Assembly: GCA_004535795.1 (NCBI GenBank)
Contig: SPIA01000002.1
Span: 244,736-308,735 of the forward strand
DNA length: 64,000 nucleotides
Source: Gammaproteobacteria bacterium LSUCC0057
GTDB taxonomy: Bacteria; Pseudomonadota; Gammaproteobacteria; Pseudomonadales; Porticoccaceae
Reading direction: 5' to 3'
Under the pieces are notes generated by a model. That model ran no database searches. It worked only from the letters and a program-made list of their open reading frames with translations, and was not told the DNA's origin. The position numbers were made by a program, and so were the translations under genes. Positions 1-7,613 of the stretch are shown here, piece after piece (the first letter of the stretch is position 1; every line of letters begins with the position of its first letter).

Positions 1-1323
1 GACGACAACGCCAGCGACGAAGAGGTCGACGAGATCGAGCGCTCCGCCTGCCCCACCTGTGGCAGCTGCTCCGGCATGTTTACCGCCAACTCCATGAACT
101 GCCTCACCGAGGCGTTAGGCTTGTCGCTGCCCGGCAATGGCACCGTGCTGGCCACCCACTCAGACCGCCGTGCCCTGTTCGAAAAAGCCGGCACCACCAT
201 TGTTGAGCTGGCTAAACGCTTTTACGAGCAAGACGACTACTCAGTGCTGCCGCGCTCGATCGCAAGCTTTGAGGCGTTTGAGAACGCCATGACCCTCGAC
301 ATCACCATGGGCGGCTCTACCAACACCATTTTGCACCTGCTCGCCGCCGCGCAAGAGGGCGGCGTCGACTTCAATATGAGCAACATCGACCAGCTTTCGC
401 GCAAAGTGCCGCAGCTGTGCAAGGTCGCCCCCAACACCCCCGAGTACCACATTGAAGATGTGCACCGCGCCGGCGGTATTATGGGCATCATGGCCGAGCT
501 CAATCGCGCCGGACTCATCCACAACCAGCTGCCCACGGTTTACGCCAAAACGCTCGGCGAAGCGCTCGACCACTGGGATCTGGCCAACAACCCCAGCGAA
601 GCGGTGCGCACATTTTACAAAGCGGGCCCGGCCGGCGTGCCCTCGCAAACCGCGTTCAGCCAATCTACCCGCTGGCCCTCGCTGGATACCGACCGCGCCA
701 AAGGCTGCATTCGCAGCCTAGAAAACGCCTACAGCCTCGAAGGTGGCTTGGCGGTACTGTACGGCAACCTCGCTACTGACGGCTGTGTGGTAAAAACCTC
801 CGGCGTCGACGAGTCTATTTTAGTTTTCGAAGGCCCCGCATTTGTAACCGAAAGCCAAGAAGACGCGGTAGAGGCGATCCTCGGCGATAAAGTGCAACCC
901 GGCGATGTCGTCATCGTCCGCTACGAAGGACCGCGCGGCGGCCCAGGCATGCAAGAGATGCTCTACCCCACCAGCTATATTAAATCCAAAGGGCTGGGCA
1001 AAGCTTGCGCACTGCTCACCGACGGCCGCTTTAGTGGCGGCACCTCCGGGCTCTCGATTGGCCACGCCTCCCCAGAGGCCGCCGCCGGCGGCACCATCGG
1101 GCTGGTGCGCAGTGGCGATACTATTCGCATCGATATCCCCAACCGCACTATCGACGTACTGCTCAGCGACGAAGAGCTAGCCCAGCGCCGCGCCGAGCAG
1201 GACCAACTCGGCTGGCAACCGGCCAAGCCCCGACCGCGCAAAGTCTCCGCGGCGCTGCGCGCTTTCGCTAAATTAGCCACCAGTGCCGACAAGGGTGCCG
1301 TACGCGACCTATCGCAGCTGTAA
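1..1323 (+). CDS. ilvD: Dihydroxy-acid dehydratase, 3' part (5' end outside window)
   Basis: Dehydrates 2,3-dihydroxy-isovalerate and -methylvalerate in branched-chain amino acid synthesis, in the cytosol, with an Fe-S cluster. The reading frame is open from base 1. It shows the family signature [20 protein letters not shown], with cluster-ligand cysteines, then [10 protein letters not shown] and the C-terminal motifs [11 protein letters not shown] and GHASPEAA. About 440 codons are present, against roughly 610 for the family, so about 170 N-terminal residues lie upstream of the window. No T-rich terminator hairpin follows the stop. Identity is clear from the Fe-S and C-terminal motifs. Confidence 0.97.
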   Translation, partial: DDNASDEEVDEIERSACPTCGSCSGMFTANSMNCLTEALGLSLPGNGTVLATHSDRRALFEKAGTTIVELAKRFYEQDDYSVLPRSIASFEAFENAMTLDITMGGSTNTILHLLAAAQEGGVDFNMSNIDQLSRKVPQLCKVAPNTPEYHIEDVHRAGGIMGIMAELNRAGLIHNQLPTVYAKTLGEALDHWDLANNPSEAVRTFYKAGPAGVPSQTAFSQSTRWPSLDTDRAKGCIRSLENAYSLEGGLAVLYGNLATDGCVVKTSGVDESILVFEGPAFVTESQEDAVEAILGDKVQPGDVVIVRYEGPRGGPGMQEMLYPTSYIKSKGLGKACALLTDGRFSGGTSGLSIGHASPEAAAGGTIGLVRSGDTIRIDIPNRTIDVLLSDEELAQRRAEQDQLGWQPAKPRPRKVSAALRAFAKLATSADKGAVRDLSQL

Positions 1324-1576
1324 CAAGTTGGGGTTTATGGCTGACTATTCGTGGCCGGTAAAGCCGAGGCTGGCGAGGTGGGCTGACAGGGGCGTGAGTG
1401 TCTCTAGCAGCCCCGCGGCGCTGTGACTGTTGGCCCCTCGCCGGCTTGCGATGGCGGTGTAACCCTCTACTTCGAACTTCCGGTTATTAATGGGGGGATT
1501 ACAGTAGGCTGTTACCTGAGCTTGTCTTTTTATTGCAAGTTATGTGGCAGCCGGGAATAAATAAACAGCCTCCGGC
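1324..1576. other. Intergenic region with no supported gene
   Basis: Spacer between the ilvD stop and the end of the antitoxin gene. I see no ORF with family resemblance, no T-rich hairpin and no tRNA. It marks the boundary between the ilvD gene and the accessory scar that follows. Confidence 0.5.
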
Positions 1577-1867
1577 CTATCCGTGTAACGCTCTAATAGC
1601 GTGACTGGGGTCAGCCTCAACAATGCGTAGCAACGCTTTGGCTGGGCCGGTCGGATGCCTCCGACCTTGCTCCCAATTTTCTAAGGTGCGCTTGCTCACG
1701 CCAATCAAGGTAGCGAAGCGCACTTGTGATAACCCGGTTTGTTCGCGGATAGCTTTCACTTGCGGCTCGGGGAACTCTGTTACCTGCGCAGCGGTTTTTT
1801 TACCTTGGACAATCTCGTCCATCTCTTGCACGCTGGCCAGTAACTCTTCGAACCTTTCATTTTTCAT
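1577..1867 (-). CDS. NadS-like XRE antitoxin / helix-turn-helix regulator
   Basis: A 96-residue DNA-binding protein of the NadS/HigA-like antitoxin type. The C-terminal half carries a Cro/C1 helix-turn-helix: TGLSQVRFATLIGVSKRTLEN, then WEQGRRHPTGPAKALLRIV, which is the classic end of MqsA/NadS-type antitoxins. I chose the ATG of MKNERFEELL, which overlaps the end of the toxin frame by 11 bp as is usual in toxin-first pairs. An ATG six codons upstream is possible. The antitoxin looks intact while the partner toxin carries an internal stop. It probably still binds the operator upstream of the toxin; that is inference. Confidence 0.85.
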   Translation of the reverse strand: MKNERFEELLASVQEMDEIVQGKKTAAQVTEFPEPQVKAIREQTGLSQVRFATLIGVSKRTLENWEQGRRHPTGPAKALLRIVEADPSHAIRALHG

Positions 1868-2180
1868 CTGACCACCTCTCAACAATCGTTTTAAGCACTT
1901 TTTTCTGCCCCGGCGTTAACTCCTCTTGTTGGCTCTTCGGGTAGACATACAGCATATAAACTTGTTCATCTGCTGTCAGCCAATAGTAAATAGCCCTGAC
2001 ACCACCACTTTTACCTTTGCCTTCAAGCTTCTAACGGACTTTTCTTAGCCCGCCCGTTCCTTGGATGATACTGCCCATATCAGGCCGATTTACCAAGGCT
2101 TCCTGAAGTTCTTTGTACTCATGATCGCTCATCAGCTGCTTGATTTTACTGGTGAACGCTCTGGTTTCTATAATTATCAT
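1857..2180 (-). pseudogene. RelE/HigB-family toxin interrupted by an in-frame amber codon
   Basis: Read from the ATG at 2180, the frame encodes MIIIETRAFTSKIKQLMS and continues to GGLRKVR, where codon 50 is TAG (2031-2033). It then runs on as KLEGKGKSGGVRAIYYW, DEQVYMLYVYPKSQQ and VERWSDEK to a TGA at 1857-1859. RelE/HigB-like toxins normally have Trp after the basic GLRKxR stretch, so a single TGG-to-TAG change explains the break. Apart from it, 107 codons are open and collinear with the family. The gene is AT-rich compared with its neighbours, consistent with acquisition by transfer. A sequencing error at one base is the main alternative. Confidence 0.85.
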
Positions 2181-2527
2181 GGCCTTACACTGTACGCCAA
2201 TGGCGTATAAAGTCTAGCTTGGCTTAATTGGTCTGATGAGGCTTCTAAAGCAGGCAACAGCGCCAATTCGCGGCCTGAGACTGCGCTGCAACGCCTGCCT
2301 GCTCTGGCTTGCGGCGCCATCTGGGGTAGTTGATAGCGCGGGTTTGCTTGTGTTTGACGATGGATAAAGGGATATATGTCACTGGTTGCTAGGCTCACAT
2401 AAGCGAGTATTTGCCGAGTAAGGCGGATACCTGCCCCATTGTTGAGCATTAGCGTGGCCATGGTATGGCGGAGTAGCTGACAACAAGAGTTGCCACCTCG
2501 CGATCCATAGCTTCTCCTCAACTTCAC
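2177..2527 (-). pseudogene. Tyrosine recombinase (phage/integron-type integrase) C-terminal remnant
   Basis: The frame contains CQLLRHTMATLMLNNGAGIR, TRQILAYVSLATSDIY and FIHRQTQAN. These align by eye with the C-terminal catalytic region of tyrosine recombinases (HxLRHTxAT, the helix QxxLGHxSLxTTxIY). The usual LGH is degraded to LAY, and the expected nucleophile context TTQIYTH reads TSDIYPF. The N-terminal and core-binding domains are absent, and the C-terminal tail (from about residue 60) has no family resemblance. Its stop overlaps the toxin ATG. I read it as a decayed mobile-element remnant, not a working gene. Confidence 0.7.
2193..2207. promoter_or_regulatory. Palindrome upstream of the toxin-antitoxin pair, probable autoregulatory operator
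   Basis: TACGCCA and its exact reverse complement TGGCGTA flank one central base, ending 12 bp upstream of the toxin ATG. Toxin-antitoxin operons are usually repressed by the antitoxin at such palindromes. Binding here is inferred from position and symmetry only. Confidence 0.5.
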
Positions 2528-2557
2528 TTTTGGGGTTACTGTGAAGTGAAGTTGAGG
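2516..2557. repeat. 14-bp perfect inverted repeat with 14-nt spacer
   Basis: CCTCAACTTCACTT (2516-2529) and its exact reverse complement AAGTGAAGTTGAGG (2544-2557) flank a 14-nt spacer. The repeat spans the 5' end of the integrase remnant. No T-tract follows on either strand, so it does not look like an intrinsic terminator. It may be the end of a lost mobile element or a recombination-site remnant. Confidence 0.6.
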
Positions 2558-2617
2558 TTGGCTATTCTGTCAATTTTGTCCGCCAGTGGCGGGGCGTAGC
2601 CACCCTTTGGCGGTGTG

Positions 2618-4465
2618 TTAAGCGGCGCGCAGCGCTCTGCCCAGCGTTTGCTCGCCGAGTGCCGGCGCTGGGGCGCCTTGGTACCACGCCAGCTGGCCGG
2701 CGATGAACACCGCCTCGACCACACCGTTGGGGCGGTTGACTAACTGGTCGTGGTTGAACAGGTCGCGGTGTATCCACTGCCGTGCGGCCTCGGCGTCGTG
2801 CACAGCGAGCTGCTCGGGGTTAATAATCGTGACATCGGCCTGGTCGCCGATCTCCAGCGAGCCGGTGTTGAGGTTGAAAAATGCCGCTGGATCGCGGGTC
2901 AGCCGCTTGACCGCCTCGGCAACGCGCTGCAGCGAGTGGCGCTGGGCAATTTGCAGGGTGATGAGGTTGCCGTCGTAAAAGGCCATGTTAGTGATATGGG
3001 CGCCGCAGTCGTTAAAGCCGGGCAGGGTGTGCTGGTTGAACAGCAGCTTCTCTAAGATTTCTGGGCGATCGTTGGCACTGACTGCATACCAGCGCAGATC
3101 GCGGTCGAATTGGCGGATCAGTTCAAAGAGGAATTCACCTTGGCTGAGCTGGCCGGCGGGGCAGCTGGCAAAGAACTGCTGCTCAGCAGGCTCCAGGCAG
3201 ACAGAGTCGCCCTGCTGCTGCCAGAGCTGGAGACGCTCTTTGAGCTCGGCGAAGTTGCGGCCGCGCCAGCCGGCCACCGGTGCGCGGTCGACCACCATGG
3301 TGGCGAGGTCGCGCTTGAAGGTGATGGCGGGGTTGCGCTCGTCCCAGTCGGCGACAAATTGCGCCTTAAACGCGGGTTGCGCCATCAGTTCGGCGCGCCC
3401 TTGGCGGTCGTCGACCTCTTTGGCGATTAGCTGCATTGCCGCCGGTAGCTCTTCAAACCCTGGAGTTGTGGCGCCATCGCCCCACACTTTGAACGGCGTC
3501 GACAGCACTTGAAAATGGAACTTGCCACGGAACAGCCAGGAGTTAAACATCTTTGCCAGCAACAGCGTTAACCGCCACGCTTGGCGGTTGGAGGTGGTGT
3601 CGATGGCGGTCAACGCGGAGGTGCGCAGCGCGCGGCGTTTAAACCAGCCACTGGTGCGTGAAAACAGCCTGAAGGTGTGCACTTTATCCTGCGAGTCGGG
3701 GGTTGCCTGCCAGACCCGGTCATAGTCGCGGACCACGTCGAGCAGGGTGGTGAGCTCGCGGCTGCTGGCGTTGTGAGTGGGAATTTTTTTATCGGTATTG
3801 GGCTGATTGGCGAGGTAGTGAAACGGCAAGCTGTCGGTGGAGAACCCGGCATAGCCCTGCTCCATCGCTTGGCGCAACAGCTCTACCATGCGCGCCATCT
3901 CATCTTTAGTGGGGGCGCGGCTAATTGCGGCCTCGAGCCCCATCGCCTCTATGCGCAGCATTGAGTGCGGGATTAGCGGAGCAATGTTGGGGCCTAGTGG
4001 CAGCTGCGCAAAGTGATCCATATAGCCGGCGGTGGTGTTCCAGTGCATGGCATCGCCACAGCGACTGAGCAGTGATTTGGGCAGGTTCTCGACGCGCGCA
4101 AAGCAGTCGATGATCGGGTCTTGATCGCCCTGGCGCTGGTTGCCAAAGGCGGCACCGAGCGAGCAGTTGCCCACCACCACGGTGGTGGTGCCATGGCGTA
4201 CCACCTCTGGCAGGGTGGGGTCGAGCTCTACCTCCAGATCGAGATGGGTGTGAATGTCCAGCAGCCCGGGCATTACCCAGCGGCCCTGCGCATCGACGCT
4301 GTGCTCGGCGGTGGCAGCGCTGAGGTCGCCGCGCGCCGCCACGACGCCGTTGTCGATGGCGATATCTTCTCGCTGTGGTAACTCGCCGCTGCCGTCGAAA
4401 AACAGGCCGTTGCGGATAATGGTTTGGTAGTGGGCGGCCGCGCCGCTCGTTGTTGACTGACCCAT
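2618..4465 (-). CDS. Amidohydrolase, N-acyl-D-amino-acid deacylase-like
   Basis: A 615-residue metal-dependent hydrolase of the D-aminoacylase branch of the amidohydrolase superfamily. It opens with a beta-sandwich segment (IRNGLFFDGSGE). The metal motif MPGLLDIHTHLDLE carries His72 and His74, and HGTTTVVVGNCS carries Cys101, the metal-binding cysteine position of D-aminoacylases. Late in the barrel NDCGAHITNM supplies the probable catalytic Asp, and the end returns to a sandwich strand (GDQADVTIINPEQL). It is longer than classical D-aminoacylases (about 480 residues). An AGGG lies 7 bp before the ATG. It stands alone; the true substrate is not evident, and related enzymes act on N-acyl-D-amino acids or N-substituted amides. 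Confidence 0.82.
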   Translation of the reverse strand: MGQSTTSGAAAHYQTIIRNGLFFDGSGELPQREDIAIDNGVVAARGDLSAATAEHSVDAQGRWVMPGLLDIHTHLDLEVELDPTLPEVVRHGTTTVVVGNCSLGAAFGNQRQGDQDPIIDCFARVENLPKSLLSRCGDAMHWNTTAGYMDHFAQLPLGPNIAPLIPHSMLRIEAMGLEAAISRAPTKDEMARMVELLRQAMEQGYAGFSTDSLPFHYLANQPNTDKKIPTHNASSRELTTLLDVVRDYDRVWQATPDSQDKVHTFRLFSRTSGWFKRRALRTSALTAIDTTSNRQAWRLTLLLAKMFNSWLFRGKFHFQVLSTPFKVWGDGATTPGFEELPAAMQLIAKEVDDRQGRAELMAQPAFKAQFVADWDERNPAITFKRDLATMVVDRAPVAGWRGRNFAELKERLQLWQQQGDSVCLEPAEQQFFASCPAGQLSQGEFLFELIRQFDRDLRWYAVSANDRPEILEKLLFNQHTLPGFNDCGAHITNMAFYDGNLITLQIAQRHSLQRVAEAVKRLTRDPAAFFNLNTGSLEIGDQADVTIINPEQLAVHDAEAARQWIHRDLFNHDQLVNRPNGVVEAVFIAGQLAWYQGAPAPALGEQTLGRALRAA

Positions 4466-4557
4466 GACACAACCCTCTGCAGATTATTGTTTGTTATTAC
4501 TGACTGATCATACCCAAAATGGCAGGTAGGAGATTGTAACAAAGGCGCATTTGGGCG

Positions 4558-4583
4558 AAAAAAAACCCGCCGAAGCGGGTTTT
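4558..4583 (-). terminator. Intrinsic terminator of the TonB-ExbBD operon
   Basis: On the reverse strand AAAACCCGC and GCGGGTTTT pair around a TTCG tetraloop, followed by eight Ts. It lies 14 bp downstream of the stop of the TPR gene, so it closes the six-gene operon. The A-rich 5' side makes it weakly bidirectional. Confidence 0.9.
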
Positions 4584-4596
4584 AAAAAAGGTGCAA

Positions 4597-5964
4597 TTAA
4601 GAGACTTTGCGGCAGCTGGGGACTTCTGCCCCCGCTTTGCGCAACTTGTCGAGGCGATCGCCCTCGGCCTCGGCGTACTGTATCCACTGCTGTGGGTAGC
4701 GTTTGGCTTTTTTGTCGTCGCCGGCCGCTTTAATCGACTTTTTGAAGGCAGCGATGGCGTCTTGGTAGCAGTGCATATTGACCGGCGCGTTGCCCATCAA
4801 CATGTAGTTGGCATCAGGCTTTTTCACCTTGCCCTGCTTGGCGGCTTTGACAGCAGCATCGTAAGAGGCTTGGTCGTTACCCAGGTCGAGGTAGAGACCG
4901 GCCAAACGCGCTTGAATATTGCCATCTTCCGCTTTTTTGGAGGCCTCCTCAAGGGCGCTCAGCGCACGCTTGAGCTCTTTGGCTTGGTACCAAGCGGTGC
5001 CGAGCACTTCGAGATTTTTTAAGTTGCGCTCAATCTTCTTCTCTTGCATACCTTGGTCGATGATCTTGGCCGCGCGGTAAGGGACACCGGCGCCGAGATA
5101 CATATAACCCATACTCAGCACTTGGCTCTCGGTATCGAGCTCGCCGTTAAGATAGACCACTTCGGTGGCGACCAGACGGTCGGTTTCGCGCTCTAACTCG
5201 CCGTACATACCACCGAGTTGACGCCAGTAGCTCCAGCTCGGGTAGTGGGTGACCAGCTGCTCGAGAATAGAGGCCACTTTTTTGTAGTCGTTCTTCTCGA
5301 AGTAAAGCACCCGCTGTAAGCTCCACCACCCCTCTTTGGGCAGTTCGCCGCGCGCTTCGTACTCGCCAATCGCCTCTTCGACTAAGGCCAGCGCCTCAGC
5401 TTTGCGGTCGAGCTGAAAGTAGATCTGCGCCAACAGCACCTTGGCATCGCTGCCGACAATCGTCGATTCGCTAATCCACGCCTCGAGCTGCTTGGCGGCG
5501 TTTTTGTAGTCTTCCTGCACGGTGTAGAGTTGCGCCAGGGTGTAGCGGGTGTCGAGACGCAGCTCTGGCGGCGTGCCGGCGCCATTGACGACGCGCTTAT
5601 ACTGGTTGATCGCTTGCGCCATGTCGTCGAGCGAGTAGTAAACATAACCCATAAATTTCCATACTTGGGTCTGCTCGTAGTCGGACTCGCAGGTTTTGTC
5701 GCTGCTCTCAACCCGCTTGAGGTCGGCTAACGCCTCCGGCCAGCGCTCTTCTTCTAGCAGCACTTGCACGCTCTCTAACGACTTGGCACATTTTTTACCC
5801 ACCGCTTGGCGCTGGCGGGTCTGTACATCTTTGTACTTGGGCTCTTTTTTCTCTTCGGCGTGCGCCACTGCCGCCAGCGGCGAGCTGTTGTTGACGACAC
5901 CGATCACCAGTGGCGCAGCAACTAGCAGTGAGGAGAGTGTGAGTAGTGATACGACTTTTTTCAT
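4597..5964 (-). CDS. Periplasmic tetratricopeptide-repeat protein of the TonB2-type cluster
   Basis: A 455-residue exported TPR protein. Residues 1-36 form a signal peptide (MKKVVSLLTLSSLLVAAPL ending AVAHA). The rest is a run of helical hairpin repeats, for example WKFMGYVYYSLDDMAQAINQ, TLAQLYTVQEDYKNAAKQLE and LEVLGTAWYQAKELKRALSA. Of two adjacent ATGs I chose the second, which sits 5 bp after GGAGG. It is the last gene of the DUF3450-ExbB-ExbB-ExbD-TonB-TPR operon and is followed by a strong terminator. TPR proteins in this position are thought to assist TonB-dependent uptake; the exact role is not established. Confidence 0.85.
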   Translation of the reverse strand: MKKVVSLLTLSSLLVAAPLVIGVVNNSSPLAAVAHAEEKKEPKYKDVQTRQRQAVGKKCAKSLESVQVLLEEERWPEALADLKRVESSDKTCESDYEQTQVWKFMGYVYYSLDDMAQAINQYKRVVNGAGTPPELRLDTRYTLAQLYTVQEDYKNAAKQLEAWISESTIVGSDAKVLLAQIYFQLDRKAEALALVEEAIGEYEARGELPKEGWWSLQRVLYFEKNDYKKVASILEQLVTHYPSWSYWRQLGGMYGELERETDRLVATEVVYLNGELDTESQVLSMGYMYLGAGVPYRAAKIIDQGMQEKKIERNLKNLEVLGTAWYQAKELKRALSALEEASKKAEDGNIQARLAGLYLDLGNDQASYDAAVKAAKQGKVKKPDANYMLMGNAPVNMHCYQDAIAAFKKSIKAAGDDKKAKRYPQQWIQYAEAEGDRLDKLRKAGAEVPSCRKVS

Positions 5965-5974
5965 CATGCCCTCC

Positions 5975-6580
5975 TTATTTGGCCATCTGGAAGCTGAACT
6001 TGTAGAGTACCCCGGCAACCTCTTGCGGCACGCCGTCGACGACTCGGGGGTTGTACTTGAGCTTTTCGGCGGCGCGCAGTGCAGCGCGACCAAAGCCCCA
6101 GCCCTCGGGCCACTCTTCAATTAACACCGGGTCGCGGACACCACCGGTGGTGGTGATGATCACCTCAATCACGGCGTAGCCTTCGGTACCGCGGGTCTGA
6201 GCGCGACGCGGGTAGCTAGGCTGCGGCACGTACACCGGAATGTAGTCGGTGTCGCGGGCAAAGCCGCCGCCGTTGCCAATTTTTAGGCCACCAACACTTG
6301 GCGCCGACATGTTAACCGCGTTGTCGGGCAGGTCGAAGTCGAGCTGGTCCTGCGGCACATCGGGCGGCGGCAGCTCGGGATCTTCCGGCTTTTGCACTTC
6401 GGTTTTTTTGGCGTTTTCGGTTACTTGGCGATCCACATGGAGGAAGTCGGCAATTTTAATTGATGGTTTTTCGTCCATCTCTTTTTTGCCGGAGTCGATC
6501 AGCTTATACATCAGCACAACTAATGCAAAGGTGATCACCACTCCAAGTGCAGCAGATAGCCCCACTCTCGCTGCAGACAT
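5975..6580 (-). CDS. tonB: Energy transducer TonB (TonB2-like)
   Basis: A short 201-residue TonB. There is one N-terminal transmembrane anchor (about residues 5-27, VGLSAALGVVITFALVVLMY), then a Pro/Glu/Lys-rich periplasmic spacer (VQKPEDPELPPPDVPQ). The C-terminal TonB fold is seen in YVPQPSYPRRAQTRGTEGYA, VIEVIITTTGGVRDPVLIE and FGRAALRAAEKLKYNPRVVDG. Such short TonB proteins without a long proline-rich rod are typical of TonB2 systems. It lies 9 bp downstream of exbD and just upstream of the TPR gene. It links the proton motive force captured by ExbB/ExbD to outer-membrane receptors. Confidence 0.93.
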   Translation of the reverse strand: MSAARVGLSAALGVVITFALVVLMYKLIDSGKKEMDEKPSIKIADFLHVDRQVTENAKKTEVQKPEDPELPPPDVPQDQLDFDLPDNAVNMSAPSVGGLKIGNGGGFARDTDYIPVYVPQPSYPRRAQTRGTEGYAVIEVIITTTGGVRDPVLIEEWPEGWGFGRAALRAAEKLKYNPRVVDGVPQEVAGVLYKFSFQMAK

Positions 6581-6589
6581 ACAAATACC

Positions 6590-6994
6590 TCAGTCGTTCT
6601 CTACCGAAATAGCCACTGGGCTGATGCCGATGTCGCGCGCGGCGTCGGCGATCTTAGCGACCGTTTCGATACTGGATTCGTTATCGGCTTGGATGACCAT
6701 GCCGCCCTTGGGGTTCTCGGAGTAGAGGCGCTTGAGATTAATTTTCAGCGCGGACTCTTCCACCCGTTTTTTATCAATCCAAATTTCATTGGTCTCTGTT
6801 ACGGCGGCAAGAATGCCCACTTTTTTGTAGGAATCGCCGGTCATAGCATCGACCTTATTGACTTCGACACCCGGCGTTTTAATAAACGACGCGGTGACGA
6901 TGAAGAAAATCAACATGATAAAAACCACATCGAGCATCGGCGTCAGGTCAATGGCCTGGCCTTGCGGCTGTGATTTTCTGTTTCTAGTTCGCAT
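6590..6994 (-). CDS. exbD: Biopolymer transporter ExbD
   Basis: A 134-residue ExbD/TolR protein. A basic cytoplasmic N-terminus is followed by one transmembrane helix, DLTPMLDVVFIMLIFFIVTA. Asp22 in it matches the essential proton-path aspartate of ExbD. The periplasmic part ends GMVIQADNESSIETVAKIAD, the usual C-terminal fold. It works with the preceding small ExbB as the proton channel powering TonB. The gap to that exbB is unusually long (96 bp) for this tight operon; the gap to tonB is 9 bp. Confidence 0.95.
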   Translation of the reverse strand: MRTRNRKSQPQGQAIDLTPMLDVVFIMLIFFIVTASFIKTPGVEVNKVDAMTGDSYKKVGILAAVTETNEIWIDKKRVEESALKINLKRLYSENPKGGMVIQADNESSIETVAKIADAARDIGISPVAISVEND

Positions 6995-7090
6995 AGTTGC
7001 CTCTCACCAGGCCCGCTGTTGTCAGCGCGCCAAAGTTTGGCCAACGGCCAACGCGACTGGGGCTGCACAGCAGCCCGGCAGTCGGCTGAC

Positions 7091-7612
7091 TCAGTGGTCC
7101 ATGGTCAGATGGTCTTCGAGCAGGTTTTTTTCTCGCTCGGCCATCCGCTCAACATAGGTCATACCAAACACACCCGAGAGCGCCGCCACCATGCCCGACA
7201 TAGTCGGCACAGTCGCTTTAGAGACGCCGCCAGCCATCGCCTTGGCGTCACCGCCGCCGGTGAAGGCCATTACATCAAATACCACGATCATCCCGGTTAC
7301 GGTGCCCAGCAACCCAAACAGTGGAGCGATGGCCACCAGGGTTTTGATCATGTTGATGTTGGCGTCGATCTTAACACTCACCTCCGAGATCAACTTCTCT
7401 CGCACTTGGTGGGCGCGCTTGGAGGTGCGCTCAGTGCGCGCCTCCCAGCTGTCGAGTGCTTTTTGTACGTCCTGGCTGACATGGGTTTTTAAGTACCATG
7501 TGCGCTCAAACAAAAGGGTCCACATGAAGAATAGCAGGATGACGATGGCCCACAGCACACCGCCCCCTGACTCCATGAATTTACCCACTTCGGCAAGCGT
7601 GTCGCCAAACAT
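7091..7612 (-). CDS. exbB: MotA/TolQ/ExbB proton channel protein, small ExbB
   Basis: A 173-residue three-helix ExbB. The first helix is GGGVLWAIVILLFFMWTLLF. The MotA_ExbB core follows: MIKTLVAIAPLFGLLGTVTG, MIVVFDVMAFTGGGDAKAMA, and a last helix with ATVPTMSGMVAALSGVFGM. It starts one base after the stop of the large ExbB, implying translational coupling. In Vibrio-type TonB2 systems this protein pairs with ExbD while the larger ExbB-like TtpC is an additional required part. Confidence 0.94.
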   Translation of the reverse strand: MFGDTLAEVGKFMESGGGVLWAIVILLFFMWTLLFERTWYLKTHVSQDVQKALDSWEARTERTSKRAHQVREKLISEVSVKIDANINMIKTLVAIAPLFGLLGTVTGMIVVFDVMAFTGGGDAKAMAGGVSKATVPTMSGMVAALSGVFGMTYVERMAEREKNLLEDHLTMDH

Positions 7613-7613
7613 A

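Noticed and set aside
5965-6120. N-terminal extension of the TPR protein into the tonB coding region
   Set aside because: It would overlap tonB heavily and hide a good signal peptide. GGAGG sits just before the internal ATG.
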